Source: Nitrospira sp. (GTDB lineage: Bacteria; Nitrospirota; Nitrospiria; Nitrospirales; Nitrospiraceae). From it: a DNA stretch of 51,016 nt. Under the pieces are notes generated by a model. That model was not told the DNA's origin and did no database searches. It was given only the letters and a program-made list of their open reading frames with translations. The position numbers were made by a program, and so were the translations under genes. Shown here one piece after another: positions 1 to 7,955 of the stretch. The stretch is from contig SWDO01000005.1 of NCBI GenBank assembly GCA_005116895.1, forward strand, positions 1-51,016, written 5' to 3'. How positions within the stretch are numbered: position 1 is the first letter of the stretch; each line of letters starts with the position of its first letter.

Positions 1-271
1 AGACTGGTCTTAGGCCCTCGCCCTTCTCCGTGAGAACATACTCATAGCGCGCCGGATTTTGTTGGTAGACCCGTCGTGCAACAAGGCCAGAAGCCTCCAG
101 TTGTTTTAGTCTATCCGCAAGAATGTTCGAGGCGATTTTTTCCGATGAGGCCATGAATTCCTGATAGCGCTTTTTCCCCAAGGCCAGATCTCGAACCACC
201 ACCAGTGTCCACTTGTCTCCAAGGATATCTAGCGAATTGGTGATCGGGCAGCCTGATCGCTTAAATTTCAT
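1..271 (-). CDS. HxlR-family transcriptional regulator (C-terminus beyond window edge)
   Basis: Winged-helix regulator of the HxlR family, cut at residue 90 by the window edge. Starting from the ATG whose complement ends at 271, the protein begins MKFKRSGCPITNSLDILG, followed by DKWTLVVVRDL and a recognition region ending in LKQLEASGLVARRVY and a wing with RYEYVLTEKG. The N-terminal Cys-Pro-Ile followed by 'LGDKWT' is the family hallmark. Members bind DNA as dimers and often repress a neighbouring detoxification or quinone/aldehyde-responsive gene. It is divergent from the tautomerase gene at 712, with an inverted repeat between them. Cys8 could be a redox sensor as in some relatives, but that is inference. 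Confidence 0.9.
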   Translation of the reverse strand, partial: MKFKRSGCPITNSLDILGDKWTLVVVRDLALGKKRYQEFMASSEKIASNILADRLKQLEASGLVARRVYQQNPARYEYVLTEKGEGLRPV

Positions 272-357
272 ATTGTCATCCCTACTTCACGCTTGTCCGG
301 TATTACTCGCCACCTGTCAATTTAAGGATATCTGAGTTACAGGAGGCAATGTAATAT

Positions 358-414
358 AGTAACTTGCACTTTACAACTTACTTGGATATTATGACTTGCG
401 ATATGCAAGTAACT
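358..414. promoter_or_regulatory. Inverted-repeat operator between hxlR-like gene and tautomerase
   Basis: AGTAACTTGCA at 358-368 is repeated in inverse at 404-414 (TGCAAGTAACT), with 10 of 11 positions complementary. Inside it a shorter perfect dyad, ACTTGC at 394-399 and GCAAGT at 405-410, is separated by 5 bases. Another ACTTAC-like half site lies near 376-383. HxlR-type regulators typically bind such ACTT/AAGT dyads next to their own gene. The gene-free stretch 272-711 holds this and nothing else I can identify. Confidence 0.5.
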
Positions 415-711
415 GAGTTGCACGTTCAAACTGGAGAACGCCTGCAATCTGTTGAAGCTCCTATGAATGCGAATGAACCCGTTGCACTCCTGATTAAGAC
501 ATTTTATTGCAAGATCACTAAAAGTCACCTTGCGCTTTGTCTGGCAAGGGATATGGCAATTCGGCGATCTGAGACGAAAGGAGGACTGACCGATGGATCA
601 TTAGCTCCTAAGAAATCGATATGGTCTATTCGAGATGGGTAAAACCATGGGTCTTCATTATGCAGACAAACACACAACAGCAAATGCCGAACCACTAAGG
701 AGGAACATAAT

Positions 712-1191
712 ATGCCGTTATGGAAAGTTTATCATCCAGTCGGAGCATTCACTGCAGAAGACAAAAAGGCTTTAGCCAAGCGGGTGACAGAGGTGTATGC
801 GATGATTCCGATCCCGAAATTTTATGTCGTGTTCATTTACGAGGAAATCGCCAAGGACTGCTGCTTTGTTGGTGGCGAACCGCATAACAAATTTGTCCGC
901 TTCAAGGTCGACCATATTGCGAGGACATTGCCTGGTCAGGTTCTTAGAGAGTGGTGGGTCAGGACGCTTGACACGGTCATCGCTCCCTACGTCAAGGACA
1001 GGGGATATGATTGGGAAATTTCAGTTGACGAGACACCCTTCGATCTATGGTCTCTTCAAGGGGAAATTCCTCCGCCCTTTGAGTCTGTGGCTGAGAAGCG
1101 GTGGGTGAAGGAAAATAAGGCGACCCCCTATACGTTAGCGGAAAAGATTCCTGTCAATCTGGTTCTCGCCCCCGGAGTAGCGGACCGTTAA
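712..1191 (+). CDS. Tautomerase-superfamily protein (cis-CaaD-like, Tautomerase_3 type)
   Basis: A 159-residue protein with the mature N-terminal proline expected of tautomerases (MPLWKVYHP, Pro1 after Met removal). Length and layout fit the roughly 150-residue cis-3-chloroacrylic acid dehalogenase-like group rather than the 62-residue 4-OT group. Fungal and bacterial members carry the FYVVFIYEE, HNKFVRFKVDHIART and WE-x-SVDET segments seen here. The family does acid-base chemistry on enol, keto or haloacrylate substrates; the substrate here is unknown. An AGGAGG RBS lies 8 bases before the ATG. It lies downstream of the presumed HxlR operator, so induction by an electrophile or quinone is plausible but inferred. 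Confidence 0.8.
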   Translation: MPLWKVYHPVGAFTAEDKKALAKRVTEVYAMIPIPKFYVVFIYEEIAKDCCFVGGEPHNKFVRFKVDHIARTLPGQVLREWWVRTLDTVIAPYVKDRGYDWEISVDETPFDLWSLQGEIPPPFESVAEKRWVKENKATPYTLAEKIPVNLVLAPGVADR

Positions 1192-1244
1192 GTTCAGGCT
1201 TAGCCGGCTTTGAGCGCTTGGGAGTGATCTGTGTCCGTGGAGTC

Positions 1245-1293
1245 GCCCCAAGAGAGATGATGACCAACCTGGCAACGTCATCTTTCTTGGGGC
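1245..1293. repeat. Long imperfect stem-loop downstream of tautomerase
   Basis: GCCCCAAGAGAGATGA (1245-1260) pairs with TCATCTTTCTTGGGGC (1278-1293), 15 of 16 positions, around a 17-base loop. There is no T-tract after it, so it is not a classic intrinsic terminator, but it could stop or stabilise the tautomerase transcript. The rest of 1192-1540 shows no gene. Confidence 0.5.
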
Positions 1294-1540
1294 AAACTTC
1301 TAACTGCAAGGACGCCTTCTCCTGATTGAGCGTCGTGGCTGAGTCACAACCACTAGGATTGGAAAATGATGGCATGGTTCTGTGCCGTGATTTGAGAGAT
1401 TCTCGCAGTGACAGTGTAGCCAAGTTTTGAAAAACCCCTGGCTCAATCCATCGTAATGTTGGTTACCGAGTCGCTCGTATAAAGGTGTAAACACCCCAAA
1501 CATTTTCGCCTATCGGGATAAGTTGGAAGGAGAACGCTGC

Positions 1541-2557
1541 ATGAAAACGATGAAAGCAGTGGAGGTGAGGCAGCCTAGAGGACCGCTGCATTTCGTGGAG
1601 CGGGACGTACCTAGTCCCGCAATGGGGCATGTTCTGATCAAGGTGCAAGCCTGCGGGATCTGTCATAGCGATGCTTTTACCAAGGATGGTCTGTGGCCTG
1701 GCATCCAGTACCCTCGTGTGCCTGGTCATGAAATCGCCGGGATCATCGATGCGGTAGGTTCTGGCGTGGGTGAATGGAAACCAGGCCAGCGAGTTGGTGT
1801 GGGATGGCACGGAGGACATTGTGGCCGCTGCGAACCATGCCGCCGAGGTGATTTCATCCTCTGCCACCATGCATTAGTGCCGGGAATTAGCTATGACGGA
1901 GGCTATGCCACGCATATGGTTGCTCCCGTAGAAGCTTTGGCGAGGATTCCTGACGATCTGTCGCACGTTGAAGCGGCCCCCCTGCTTTGCGCGGGCATCA
2001 CCACCTTCAATGCGCTTCGCAACAGTGGTGCGCGGCCCGGCGATCTGGTGGCCATCCTCGGTGTGGGCGGGCTTGGTCATTTGGGTGTGCAATTCGCGGC
2101 CAAGATGGGCTGCACGACTGTGGCGATCGCCAGGGGGAAAGACAAAGAGGCATTGGCAAAGAAATTGGGCGCCCGCCACTACATCGACAGTAGCGCGCAG
2201 AATGTGGCCGAGGCGCTCACGGCACTTGGCGGGGCGAAGGTCATTCTAGCAACCGTTACAAGCGGCAAAGCAATGAGTGCTGCCATCGGCGGCTTAGCCA
2301 TCGATGGGAAACTGGTCATGGTCGGCATCTCGGAGGAGCCTGTCGAGGTACCTATTATCAAGTTCATCGTGGGGCGACATTCAGTTCAAGGCTGGCCGTG
2401 CGGAACCTCGGCGGATTCGCAGGATACATTAAATTTCAGTGTCCAAGCCGGCATACGACCAATGGTCCAGGAGTTCCCGCTCGAACGCGCGGCTGAAGCC
2501 TATGATCGCATGATGAGCGGAGAAGCACGGTTTAGGGTGGTGTTAAAGATCACCTAA
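1541..2557 (+). CDS. Zinc-dependent alcohol dehydrogenase (MDR family)
   Basis: A 338-residue medium-chain dehydrogenase. Catalytic zinc ligands appear as Cys41 (GICHSD), His63-Glu64 (PGHEIAG) and Cys150. The structural-zinc cysteines are Cys94, Cys97, Cys100 and Cys108 (CGRCEPC...C). The Rossmann glycine motif GVGGLGHLG is at about 174-182. It should oxidise alcohols or reduce aldehydes with NAD(P)(H); length and motifs resemble AdhP/AdhA-type enzymes, and the substrate is not determinable. The ATG at 1541 is chosen because GGAAGGAG sits 8 bases upstream; a TTG at 1523 is in frame but overlaps that RBS. The nearby tautomerase and HxlR genes suggest a small carbonyl-detoxification neighbourhood. 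Confidence 0.9.
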   Translation: MKTMKAVEVRQPRGPLHFVERDVPSPAMGHVLIKVQACGICHSDAFTKDGLWPGIQYPRVPGHEIAGIIDAVGSGVGEWKPGQRVGVGWHGGHCGRCEPCRRGDFILCHHALVPGISYDGGYATHMVAPVEALARIPDDLSHVEAAPLLCAGITTFNALRNSGARPGDLVAILGVGGLGHLGVQFAAKMGCTTVAIARGKDKEALAKKLGARHYIDSSAQNVAEALTALGGAKVILATVTSGKAMSAAIGGLAIDGKLVMVGISEEPVEVPIIKFIVGRHSVQGWPCGTSADSQDTLNFSVQAGIRPMVQEFPLERAAEAYDRMMSGEARFRVVLKIT

Positions 2558-2642
2558 CAGGCTGCGAAAACACTCTTGTGTTCTCCTGCTCCCTGGAGCA
2601 CATCGGCAAAACGATCTCGCCACCATTCCAAGGAGGTTCATA

Positions 2643-2756
2643 ATGCACGGTCAGAAGCGTAGGGACGGGAGTTTTTTATCATCGGTTGATTTTGAAGTAA
2701 CTGCCCCGCCCGCGCGCGATACACCGGAGACAGGGGATTCCCTAATCGACGGCTAA
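2643..2756 (+). CDS. Possible 37-residue leader or remnant ORF
   Basis: An AAGGAGG RBS (2631-2637) precedes an ATG that opens a 37-codon frame starting MHGQKRRDGSFLSSVDFEV and ending at TAA 2754-2756. The product resembles nothing I know. Its position, where the N-terminal half of the downstream ABC ATPase should be, suggests the start signal of a lost or rearranged gene rather than a functional peptide. Confidence 0.25.
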   Translation: MHGQKRRDGSFLSSVDFEVTAPPARDTPETGDSLIDG

Positions 2757-3296
2757 CGCGAAGCAGGCAGCGTTTCCAATTACACCAGGGGGCGCGATGC
2801 CTCCAGCCGAGGGCTGTTGTTCGGTCTGAAGCTGACTCCTGGCTTGAGTTCAGCAGAACGGCGCGAGAGGGCTGAGTATTTTTTGGAACTCGTCGGCCTG
2901 AAGCGGTTTATGCATTCCAATGTTCATGAACTGTCCGGCGGCATGAAGCAGCGAGTTGCGCTGGCTCGATCGCTGGCACCGAACCCCAGTGTCCTCTTGA
3001 TGGATGAGCCCTTTGCCGCACTGGATGCCTTAACCCGCGAACAGCTCTACGGTGACATCCAACGTATTTGGAGTCAGCATCGTAAGACCATTGTCTTCGT
3101 AACGCATAACGTGCGAGAAGCCGTGTGTCTCGGCGATCGAGTCATTCTGTTTTCACCGAATCCTGGACGAATCAGAGAAGAATTTTCCATTCCACTCCCT
3201 CGAGCCCGCGACATCAATAGCGTGGATCTAGCCCGCTATTCGATGGAGATCACTCGCGTCCTCAAGGGGTATGTGCAGACAGAGGTGACGGGATGA
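2757..3296 (+). pseudogene. N-terminally truncated ABC transporter ATPase (SsuB/TauB/NrtD type)
   Basis: The open frame runs from just after a stop at 2754-2756; the only start-like codon near the conserved part is TTG 2817. Recognisable sequence begins at GLLFGLKL and includes the signature LSGGMKQR, Walker B VLLMDEPF, D-loop ALDALT and the H-switch FVTHNV. The Walker A (GxxGxGKST) and Q-loop halves, about 90-100 residues, are absent both in this frame and upstream. Without Walker A it cannot bind and hydrolyse ATP normally. Its stop overlaps the permease start (ATGA at 3293-3296), so it still sits in an operon position. Deletion of the 5' half is the simplest reading. Confidence 0.8.
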
Positions 3297-4063
3297 TCAC
3301 ACGATGGCTGGCTGCCTTGCTGTTTTTCGTGGCGCTCGTTGTGGCATGGCATCTGATAGTGGCCGCGAAGATTTGGTCGCCACTCCTGCTCCCATCTCCA
3401 TGGAGTGTGTTCGAATACCTACGATCTGCCGTTGAAGATGGAACCCTCTGGGAGGCCGCCCATGTGACCGTTCGGCGGCTCCTGATCGGCTATGGACTGG
3501 GAATTGTTATGGGGCTTCCGCTTGGTCTTCTCACCGCGTCTTCGCGCTGGTGTCAGGACACGATCGGGGTCCTGGCCTTGGGACTCCAAACACTTCCCAG
3601 CGTGTGCTGGGTCCCGCTCGCGCTGCTCTGGTTCGGTCAAACGGAAGCAGCCATGCTCTTTGTTGTTGTGATGGGAACGTTGTGGTCCCTGATCATCGCC
3701 ACGGATACCGGTGTGCGGACGATTCCTCCGATCTATACCCGCGCGGCCCGCAGCATGGGATCATCCGGGTTCCATACCTGGACCCATGTGGTCCTGCCGG
3801 CGGCTCTTCCCTTTCTTTTAAGCGGGATGAAACAAGGATGGGCCTTTGCCTGGCGATCGCTGATGGCAGCGGAAATCTATGTGACGATTCTCACAGGTTT
3901 CGGCCTAGGGCATCTGTTACATTATGGGCGAGAGCTGAATGCGATGGATCAAGTGATCGGCGTGATGCTGGTCATCGTTATGATCGGACTGGCGGTAGAC
4001 AAGACGCTGTTCGCTCCAGTGGAACGGTTTCTCCATCGTCGATGGGGGACAGCAGGTGCATGA
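3293..4063 (+). CDS. ABC transporter permease (SsuC/TauC-like)
   Basis: A 256-residue inner-membrane permease of the nitrate/sulfonate/taurine class. Hydrophobic segments lie at about 5-25, 65-85, 100-140 and 190-245. The cytoplasmic coupling loop (EAA-like motif) is visible as YTRAARSMGSSGFHTWTHVVLPAALPF, here given only to show the G-x9-LPAALP pattern. It is translationally coupled to the truncated ATPase by an ATGA overlap. No substrate-binding protein gene is present on either side. The permease itself is full length and shows no lesion, but with its ATPase decapitated it would need another ATPase to work. Confidence 0.85.
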   Translation: MITRWLAALLFFVALVVAWHLIVAAKIWSPLLLPSPWSVFEYLRSAVEDGTLWEAAHVTVRRLLIGYGLGIVMGLPLGLLTASSRWCQDTIGVLALGLQTLPSVCWVPLALLWFGQTEAAMLFVVVMGTLWSLIIATDTGVRTIPPIYTRAARSMGSSGFHTWTHVVLPAALPFLLSGMKQGWAFAWRSLMAAEIYVTILTGFGLGHLLHYGRELNAMDQVIGVMLVIVMIGLAVDKTLFAPVERFLHRRWGTAGA

Positions 4064-4112
4064 CATACCAGGAGAGAGCGTGTTCATGTTCAGGGGCTCT
4101 CGTGCAATCTCT

Positions 4113-4156
4113 ATTGGGAAAATGTCGCGTGTAGGCAGCCTATCTCAATTCCCAAT
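4113..4156. repeat. Short inverted repeat between ABC permease and HMA-like gene
   Basis: ATTGGGAA (4113-4120) and TTCCCAAT (4149-4156) form a perfect 8-bp dyad with a 28-base spacer in the convergent intergenic stretch 4064-4284. There is no T-tract. It may be a weak bidirectional terminator. No gene is seen in the rest of the gap. Confidence 0.3.
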
Positions 4157-4284
4157 GAACAGTCGATATCAAATTTTCAAGTGGTGATTGTTGAAGTCAA
4201 GCCCTGTGATTCTGCAACTGGATACCGGTTCACATAGACGGCTTTCTCTTCAAGAACAAGGGGGGACTTGATTGCACCGGCGCA

Positions 4285-4659
4285 CTACTCACTATGGTGC
4301 GGGGCGGCTGATGCTGTGGGCATAGAGGCCGAAATACATCCCTCTATAAACTCAACCTTGCATTCCCACGAGGCGGCTGCAGCGTTGACGCGTTTGATGA
4401 CGTCCGCTGCGTTCGTGGTGCCGGTGGTAATGTCGACGAGGACATGGTTTGGGACACGGTTGAAGTAGATGCCAGTAACGCCGGGAATGGCCTGCAAGAC
4501 GGTCGTCAGCTGAGTTTCTTTGCTGTCGCAGCCGGATCCGCTGAGCGTCAGGGGAAGTCGTTCTTTGGTGGGTGGGGTTGCCGCAGCTGGCAGGGACATG
4601 GAAAGGGCTGTGATAAGGAGTGCGACCGGGACAGCTCGTTGGCACCAGAAAGTTTGCAT
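4285..4659 (-). CDS. Secreted HMA-like small protein lacking the CxxC metal site
   Basis: A 124-residue protein with a clear signal peptide (hydrophobic residues 9-26, AAA cleavage region). Residues about 37-100 follow the beta-alpha-beta-beta-alpha-beta pattern of heavy-metal-associated domains (LPLTLSGSGCDSKE ... LQAIPGVTGIYFNRVPNHVLVDI ... VIKRVN). The usual MxCxxC is replaced by GSGCDSKE, leaving one cysteine (Cys44), with Cys100 and Cys108 further on. The ATG at 4659 is preferred over upstream codons because it gives the signal peptide directly after a GGGAG. Last gene of a minus-strand run with TIG, PstS-like and FmdB genes. Function unknown; periplasmic binding role inferred. Confidence 0.6.
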   Translation of the reverse strand: MQTFWCQRAVPVALLITALSMSLPAAATPPTKERLPLTLSGSGCDSKETQLTTVLQAIPGVTGIYFNRVPNHVLVDITTGTTNAADVIKRVNAAAASWECKVEFIEGCISASMPTASAAPHHSE

Positions 4660-4732
4660 GAGATGAACTCCCGGACAGACAGTAGATTCTCTACTTATAA
4701 GATACATGACGGGAGATAATATTGTCGAGTTG

Positions 4733-5185
4733 CTATCTGGCCTGTACCAAAAAGGCCTTCGAGCGGGCGTTCCCTCCGCTGGCCACGACATCAATGAATG
4801 ACATGCCGGGCTGGATCTCAGGAACCGTCGCTGCGACGGTCGTGTCGTTCACAAACGTGTAGTCGATCTTGGTGGAACCAGCTGCACTGAATGCCACGCC
4901 GCGGAAGCAATCTCTGGTTCCAAAGTGCTCACCTTTAATCGTGATTGTTTGTCCCGGCTTGGCTTCGTCCGGTTCCACACGCACGATCTTTGGTTTTTTG
5001 CTGCTATCGCAGACGGGGTCCTTCGCAACTTTCTGTTCGTCGTGCCCCTTGATCGATTCTGTGTCGTGCAGCGTGTAGCCCGCTCCGTCGACGATCACTC
5101 CCTCTTCGGCAAGGGAGGGCAGGGGGAGGTAGGCAAGCTCAAACAACGAGACTATCAGGAAGGGCATCAGGAAGTGGGGAGCCAT
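4733..5185 (-). CDS. Secreted IPT/TIG-domain protein
   Basis: A 150-residue protein with a signal sequence (residues 1-26, ending LPSLA). Residues about 65-147 form one IPT/TIG immunoglobulin-like domain: PKIVRVEPDEAKPGQTITI, a GEHFG turn, and a closing strand VVASGGNARSKAFLVQ (shown in parts). Such domains are used in cell-surface and periplasmic binding proteins. Cys59 and Cys93 could form a disulfide. The ATG at 5185 has GAAGGAGG 5 bases upstream. It follows the PstS-like gene with a 22-base gap, so they are almost certainly co-transcribed. Specific role unknown. Confidence 0.8.
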   Translation of the reverse strand: MAPHFLMPFLIVSLFELAYLPLPSLAEEGVIVDGAGYTLHDTESIKGHDEQKVAKDPVCDSSKKPKIVRVEPDEAKPGQTITIKGEHFGTRDCFRGVAFSAAGSTKIDYTFVNDTTVAATVPEIQPGMSFIDVVASGGNARSKAFLVQAR

Positions 5186-5207
5186 CGTGACCTCCTTCGA
5201 TGAAGAA

Positions 5208-6029
5208 CTATTTCTTCGGCATCGGAACATACATGTCTCCGATAATCGTTTGTCCGGGAGGGGAGAGCGCAAATGCTGAAAAGGCCTCCACCAAGGCATT
5301 CGGTTCTTTTTTGGAAAGCAGCAGCAGCGGGCGACGAAGGCTGTAGCGGCCGTCTTTCACGGTTGGCACTTCCGGTTCAACCTTATCCATCGGCAGTAAG
5401 CGGACGGCGACGCCGTTGGAGACGGCTGAGAGGCCGGTACTCAGCGAAATATAGGCAACTGCAGAGAGGGGTGGCAGGGTGCCAACGACGGTCTTTACGA
5501 CGACCTCATCTCCGTCGAGGACTTTGGCGGACTCAGCGATTTTACCCGTAATCCCGAGTTGGGTTTCGAAGGTGTCCCGAACGTTCTGGTTGCGTGGCCT
5601 GTCGATCAGCAGAATCTTCGTCTCCGGTCCACCCAGTTCCGACCATTCCTTAATCTTTCCCGAAAAAATGTCGGCAACTTGTTGCTTAGTCACCTCTTTG
5701 GTGAAGTTCGATAAATGGACTAAAATGCCGATTCCATCCCAACCTATCTGAGTCACCGCTAAAGCGGGATCTTCGATACCCGTGACGGCAATCTGGGCCT
5801 GACCTGTCGTGACTAATTGCAACGGCTTGGAATTTTCCTCCCACAGGATGTCGACATAGGCACGGGGATTGGCTTTTTCAAAGGCTCGAGCCAAGACCTC
5901 GATGGTCGTGTGCTCCGGTCCGTTGCCGGCAATGACCAAGCTTCCAGCTGTTTGGGCGAAGGTATCGGCATGGGACACACAAAAGAGCAGTCCGACGAGC
6001 AGCCCGGTTACGAACCGTCCCACGGTCAT
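5208..6029 (-). CDS. PstS-like phosphate/anion substrate-binding protein
   Basis: A 273-residue secreted protein of the PBP-like phosphate-binding superfamily. Signal peptide residues 4-25. The mature part opens with GSLVIAGNGPEHTTIEVLARAF, in fragments: the glycine-rich first loop and helix that bind the anion in PstS. VTKQQVADIFSGKIKEWSELGG is the typical 'IF.G.i..W' segment (quoted motif: ADIFSGKIKEW). No pstC, pstA or pstB is nearby, so it is either a stand-alone binding or sensory protein or works with a distant transporter. The ATG at 6029 is chosen because a signal peptide begins there; a GTG at 6071 is also in frame. Second gene of the fmdB-led run. Confidence 0.8.
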   Translation of the reverse strand: MTVGRFVTGLLVGLLFCVSHADTFAQTAGSLVIAGNGPEHTTIEVLARAFEKANPRAYVDILWEENSKPLQLVTTGQAQIAVTGIEDPALAVTQIGWDGIGILVHLSNFTKEVTKQQVADIFSGKIKEWSELGGPETKILLIDRPRNQNVRDTFETQLGITGKIAESAKVLDGDEVVVKTVVGTLPPLSAVAYISLSTGLSAVSNGVAVRLLPMDKVEPEVPTVKDGRYSLRRPLLLLSKKEPNALVEAFSAFALSPPGQTIIGDMYVPMPKK

Positions 6030-6084
6030 CGAGCCGCCTGTTCCCACAGAAGGTGACGATCGACCAGGCACTGGGAGTGGCTAC

Positions 6085-6399
6085 TCAAGAAGTTGATCCT
6101 TCTGTCGGTGTGGGATCTGATTCTGAGGTGACGTTCAGCGGTGGCATGGTGCGTATGGCATTCAGCGGGGGCAACTTGGCGAAGCGCTGCATCCGCTCCT
6201 CGTTCATCGCCTTGGCTTTCAGCTCAGTAAAGCCAGGTTTGCGATCACCAGCGACAGTAGACGAAAATGAAGACATGAGTCTGGTTGCCTGGCGAGCCTG
6301 ACAGAATGGGCATTCCGTGTCTTCGACCCTGGCATACACGGACTGAGTGGCCTCGAATTGTTTCTCGCACTGTCCACAACGGTACTCGTAGAGGGGCAC
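6085..6399 (-). CDS. FmdB-family zinc-ribbon protein
   Basis: A 104-residue protein starting MPLYEYRCGQC, the exact hallmark of the FmdB/putative regulatory zinc ribbon family. Zinc ligands are Cys8, Cys11, Cys30 and Cys33 (CGQC ... CPFC). The C-terminal half is low complexity with basic residues. Starts with GTG at 6399, with AAAGGA 10 bases upstream. It heads a minus-strand set of four genes (55-base gap to the PstS-like gene). Family members were linked to formamidase regulation but their role is generally unproven. Confidence 0.85.
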   Translation of the reverse strand: MPLYEYRCGQCEKQFEATQSVYARVEDTECPFCQARQATRLMSSFSSTVAGDRKPGFTELKAKAMNEERMQRFAKLPPLNAIRTMPPLNVTSESDPTPTEGSTS

Positions 6400-6562
6400 G
6401 GAATTAGATCCTTTCTGTGTCTCTATTGTAGCGATCTCATATGGAACTCGGTCTTGGACTTGACAAGGTGACCTCTTCCAAGCGATCTTGACCGGCTCAC
6501 AACGAGACGTTTATTCTAGCAACATAGGCAACCAAACTGCCAGCTTCATAAGGAGGGCTTCA

Positions 6563-6739
6563 ATGTCAGTGCTGATTCGACGGTACAAAGGCAATAACGG
6601 CATGATGCAAGAAGAACGAATCGATGACGAGGATCGAATCGAGCGCTATCTGAGGCTCTTCGAAAAAGACGACGTCAAGAAGTTGCAGACCGGCGTGAAG
6701 TGCTTCATCGAGAAGGATGAATGGCAACTTCTCGCATGA
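6563..6739 (+). CDS. Small hypothetical protein, 58 residues
   Basis: Begins MSVLIRRYKGNNGMMQEERI, with the start fixed by an excellent AAGGAGGG RBS at 6550-6557. The protein is acidic and charged (DDEDRIERYLRLFEKDDVKK) with a short hydrophilic tail. No domain is recognised. Strong RBS and coding look support a real gene. It is a single-gene unit on the plus strand between fmdB and another small gene. Confidence 0.6.
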   Translation: MSVLIRRYKGNNGMMQEERIDDEDRIERYLRLFEKDDVKKLQTGVKCFIEKDEWQLLA

Positions 6740-6819
6740 ACTGCTCATGGGGCAGGAGTAAGGCGTGATCCAGTTGTGAAAGCTCCTGACCACTCACCCT
6801 TTACCTCTCACCGGTTAGC

Positions 6820-7023
6820 ATGATCTACTGGGTTCACATTGCCCGCTCGATTGATCGTGTGACGCTCCACCGAGATCGGTGCTCGGAAGTACCGTCCGTC
6901 TCAACGTCCAGCGATTTCTGGGAAGGGGGATGGTTCGACTATCCCGATAAAGAGCGGGCGCTCCGTGCCATGGAACAGGCTGGAGTCAACCGAGACCGGC
7001 TGTGTCCGCTGTGCAGACCGTAA
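6820..7023 (+). CDS. Small hypothetical protein with possible zinc-binding cysteines
   Basis: 67 residues: VHIARSIDRVTLHRDRC near the N-terminus, GGWFDYPDKERALRAM in the middle and a C-terminal CPLC. The pattern HR-x2-C ... GGW ... A-x3-A ... CxxC resembles short conserved bacterial proteins whose name records that they carry a residue in the middle and a terminal CxxC, but I cannot name a family. His17, Cys21, Cys62 and Cys65 could bind one metal ion. No clear RBS precedes the ATG. Confidence 0.45.
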   Translation: MIYWVHIARSIDRVTLHRDRCSEVPSVSTSSDFWEGGWFDYPDKERALRAMEQAGVNRDRLCPLCRP

Positions 7024-7107
7024 AGGTGTGCGATGGTGAATGGTTACTATGAATGCTGACCTATTCGGGTTCGTTCAACATTCATAAGTGATTATTCAAC
7101 ATTGACT

Positions 7108-7932
7108 ATGCCGCGACTTGCCCTTCTCCTGACCACTGTCATCTGGGGCGCCACCTTTCCCGCTACCAAGGCCGCGCTTGAACAGATCTCGCCACTGTCC
7201 TTCCTGTTGCTCAGATTCTTCCTGGGCACGCTACTGATCCTATTGTGGTTTGCAGTGAGTCGCCATCGACTGCATCATGATCGTGCACTGCTGATGGCGA
7301 GCGCACTCACCACGGTCTTCCTCTTTCTCGGTTACATATTGCAAACGGTCGGACTTCAACATACGACTGCGTCCAGTTCGGCCTTTCTGACGACACTCTA
7401 CGTAATTTTTGTTCCTTTGATCCTGCTGCGGATCGACCGACGGGTGGCGTTTGCCACGGCAATCGCGTTGGTTGGACTCTGGTTGTTGGTGAAGCCGAGC
7501 ACCTCCATGAATCTGGGTGATCTCATGACAATCGGGTGCGCCGCAGCCTTCGCAGGACACATCATTTGTCTCGAACGGTTCACACGTCAATTCGACGCGC
7601 CATCATTGCTGGTGTGGCAGATGGTGGCGATGACGGTGCTGTTTCTTCCGGCTCCCTGGTGGGAGGAGGCAAGCGCAAGCGCCTTTTCGCCAACGGCTGT
7701 CTTGCTGATTGGTCTTGGAGTGACGGGCGTACTTGCGACAATGGCTTTTGCCGTTCAGATGTGGGCACAGCAGCAGGTGCCAGCGCAGCAGGTGGCGTTA
7801 TTGTTTGCGTCAGAACCGGCCTACGCGGCCTGGTTGTCCTGGTACTTTCTGGGCGAGACGGTGGATACTCAAGGGTGGATTGGGAGCGCGCTGATCGTGT
7901 TGGCGGTGGTGATCGGAGCGTTCGGTGGTTGA
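7108..7932 (+). CDS. EamA-family (DMT superfamily) transporter
   Basis: An inner-membrane protein of 274 residues with ten predicted helices in two EamA repeats. Repeat one begins LALLLTTVIWGATFPATKAAL with the conserved WG-x-FP; repeat two begins in the DLMTIGCAAAFAGHIICLERF region and ends with the conserved 'SEPAYAAWLSWYFLGE' signature (cited in part: EPAYAAWLSW). Members export metabolites, drugs or amino acids; the substrate is unknown. ATG 7108 is used; TTG 7102, two codons earlier, is also possible. A direct repeat TTCAACATT (7074-7082 and 7095-7103) lies just upstream. Confidence 0.85.
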   Translation: MPRLALLLTTVIWGATFPATKAALEQISPLSFLLLRFFLGTLLILLWFAVSRHRLHHDRALLMASALTTVFLFLGYILQTVGLQHTTASSSAFLTTLYVIFVPLILLRIDRRVAFATAIALVGLWLLVKPSTSMNLGDLMTIGCAAAFAGHIICLERFTRQFDAPSLLVWQMVAMTVLFLPAPWWEEASASAFSPTAVLLIGLGVTGVLATMAFAVQMWAQQQVPAQQVALLFASEPAYAAWLSWYFLGETVDTQGWIGSALIVLAVVIGAFGG

Positions 7933-7955
7933 TCGTGTGAATAAGGAGGAGTGGT

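Noticed and set aside
364..642. A 92-codon open frame in the hxlR-tautomerase gap
   Set aside because: It lies over the operator dyads, has no RBS and codes for nothing familiar; the composition fits chance.
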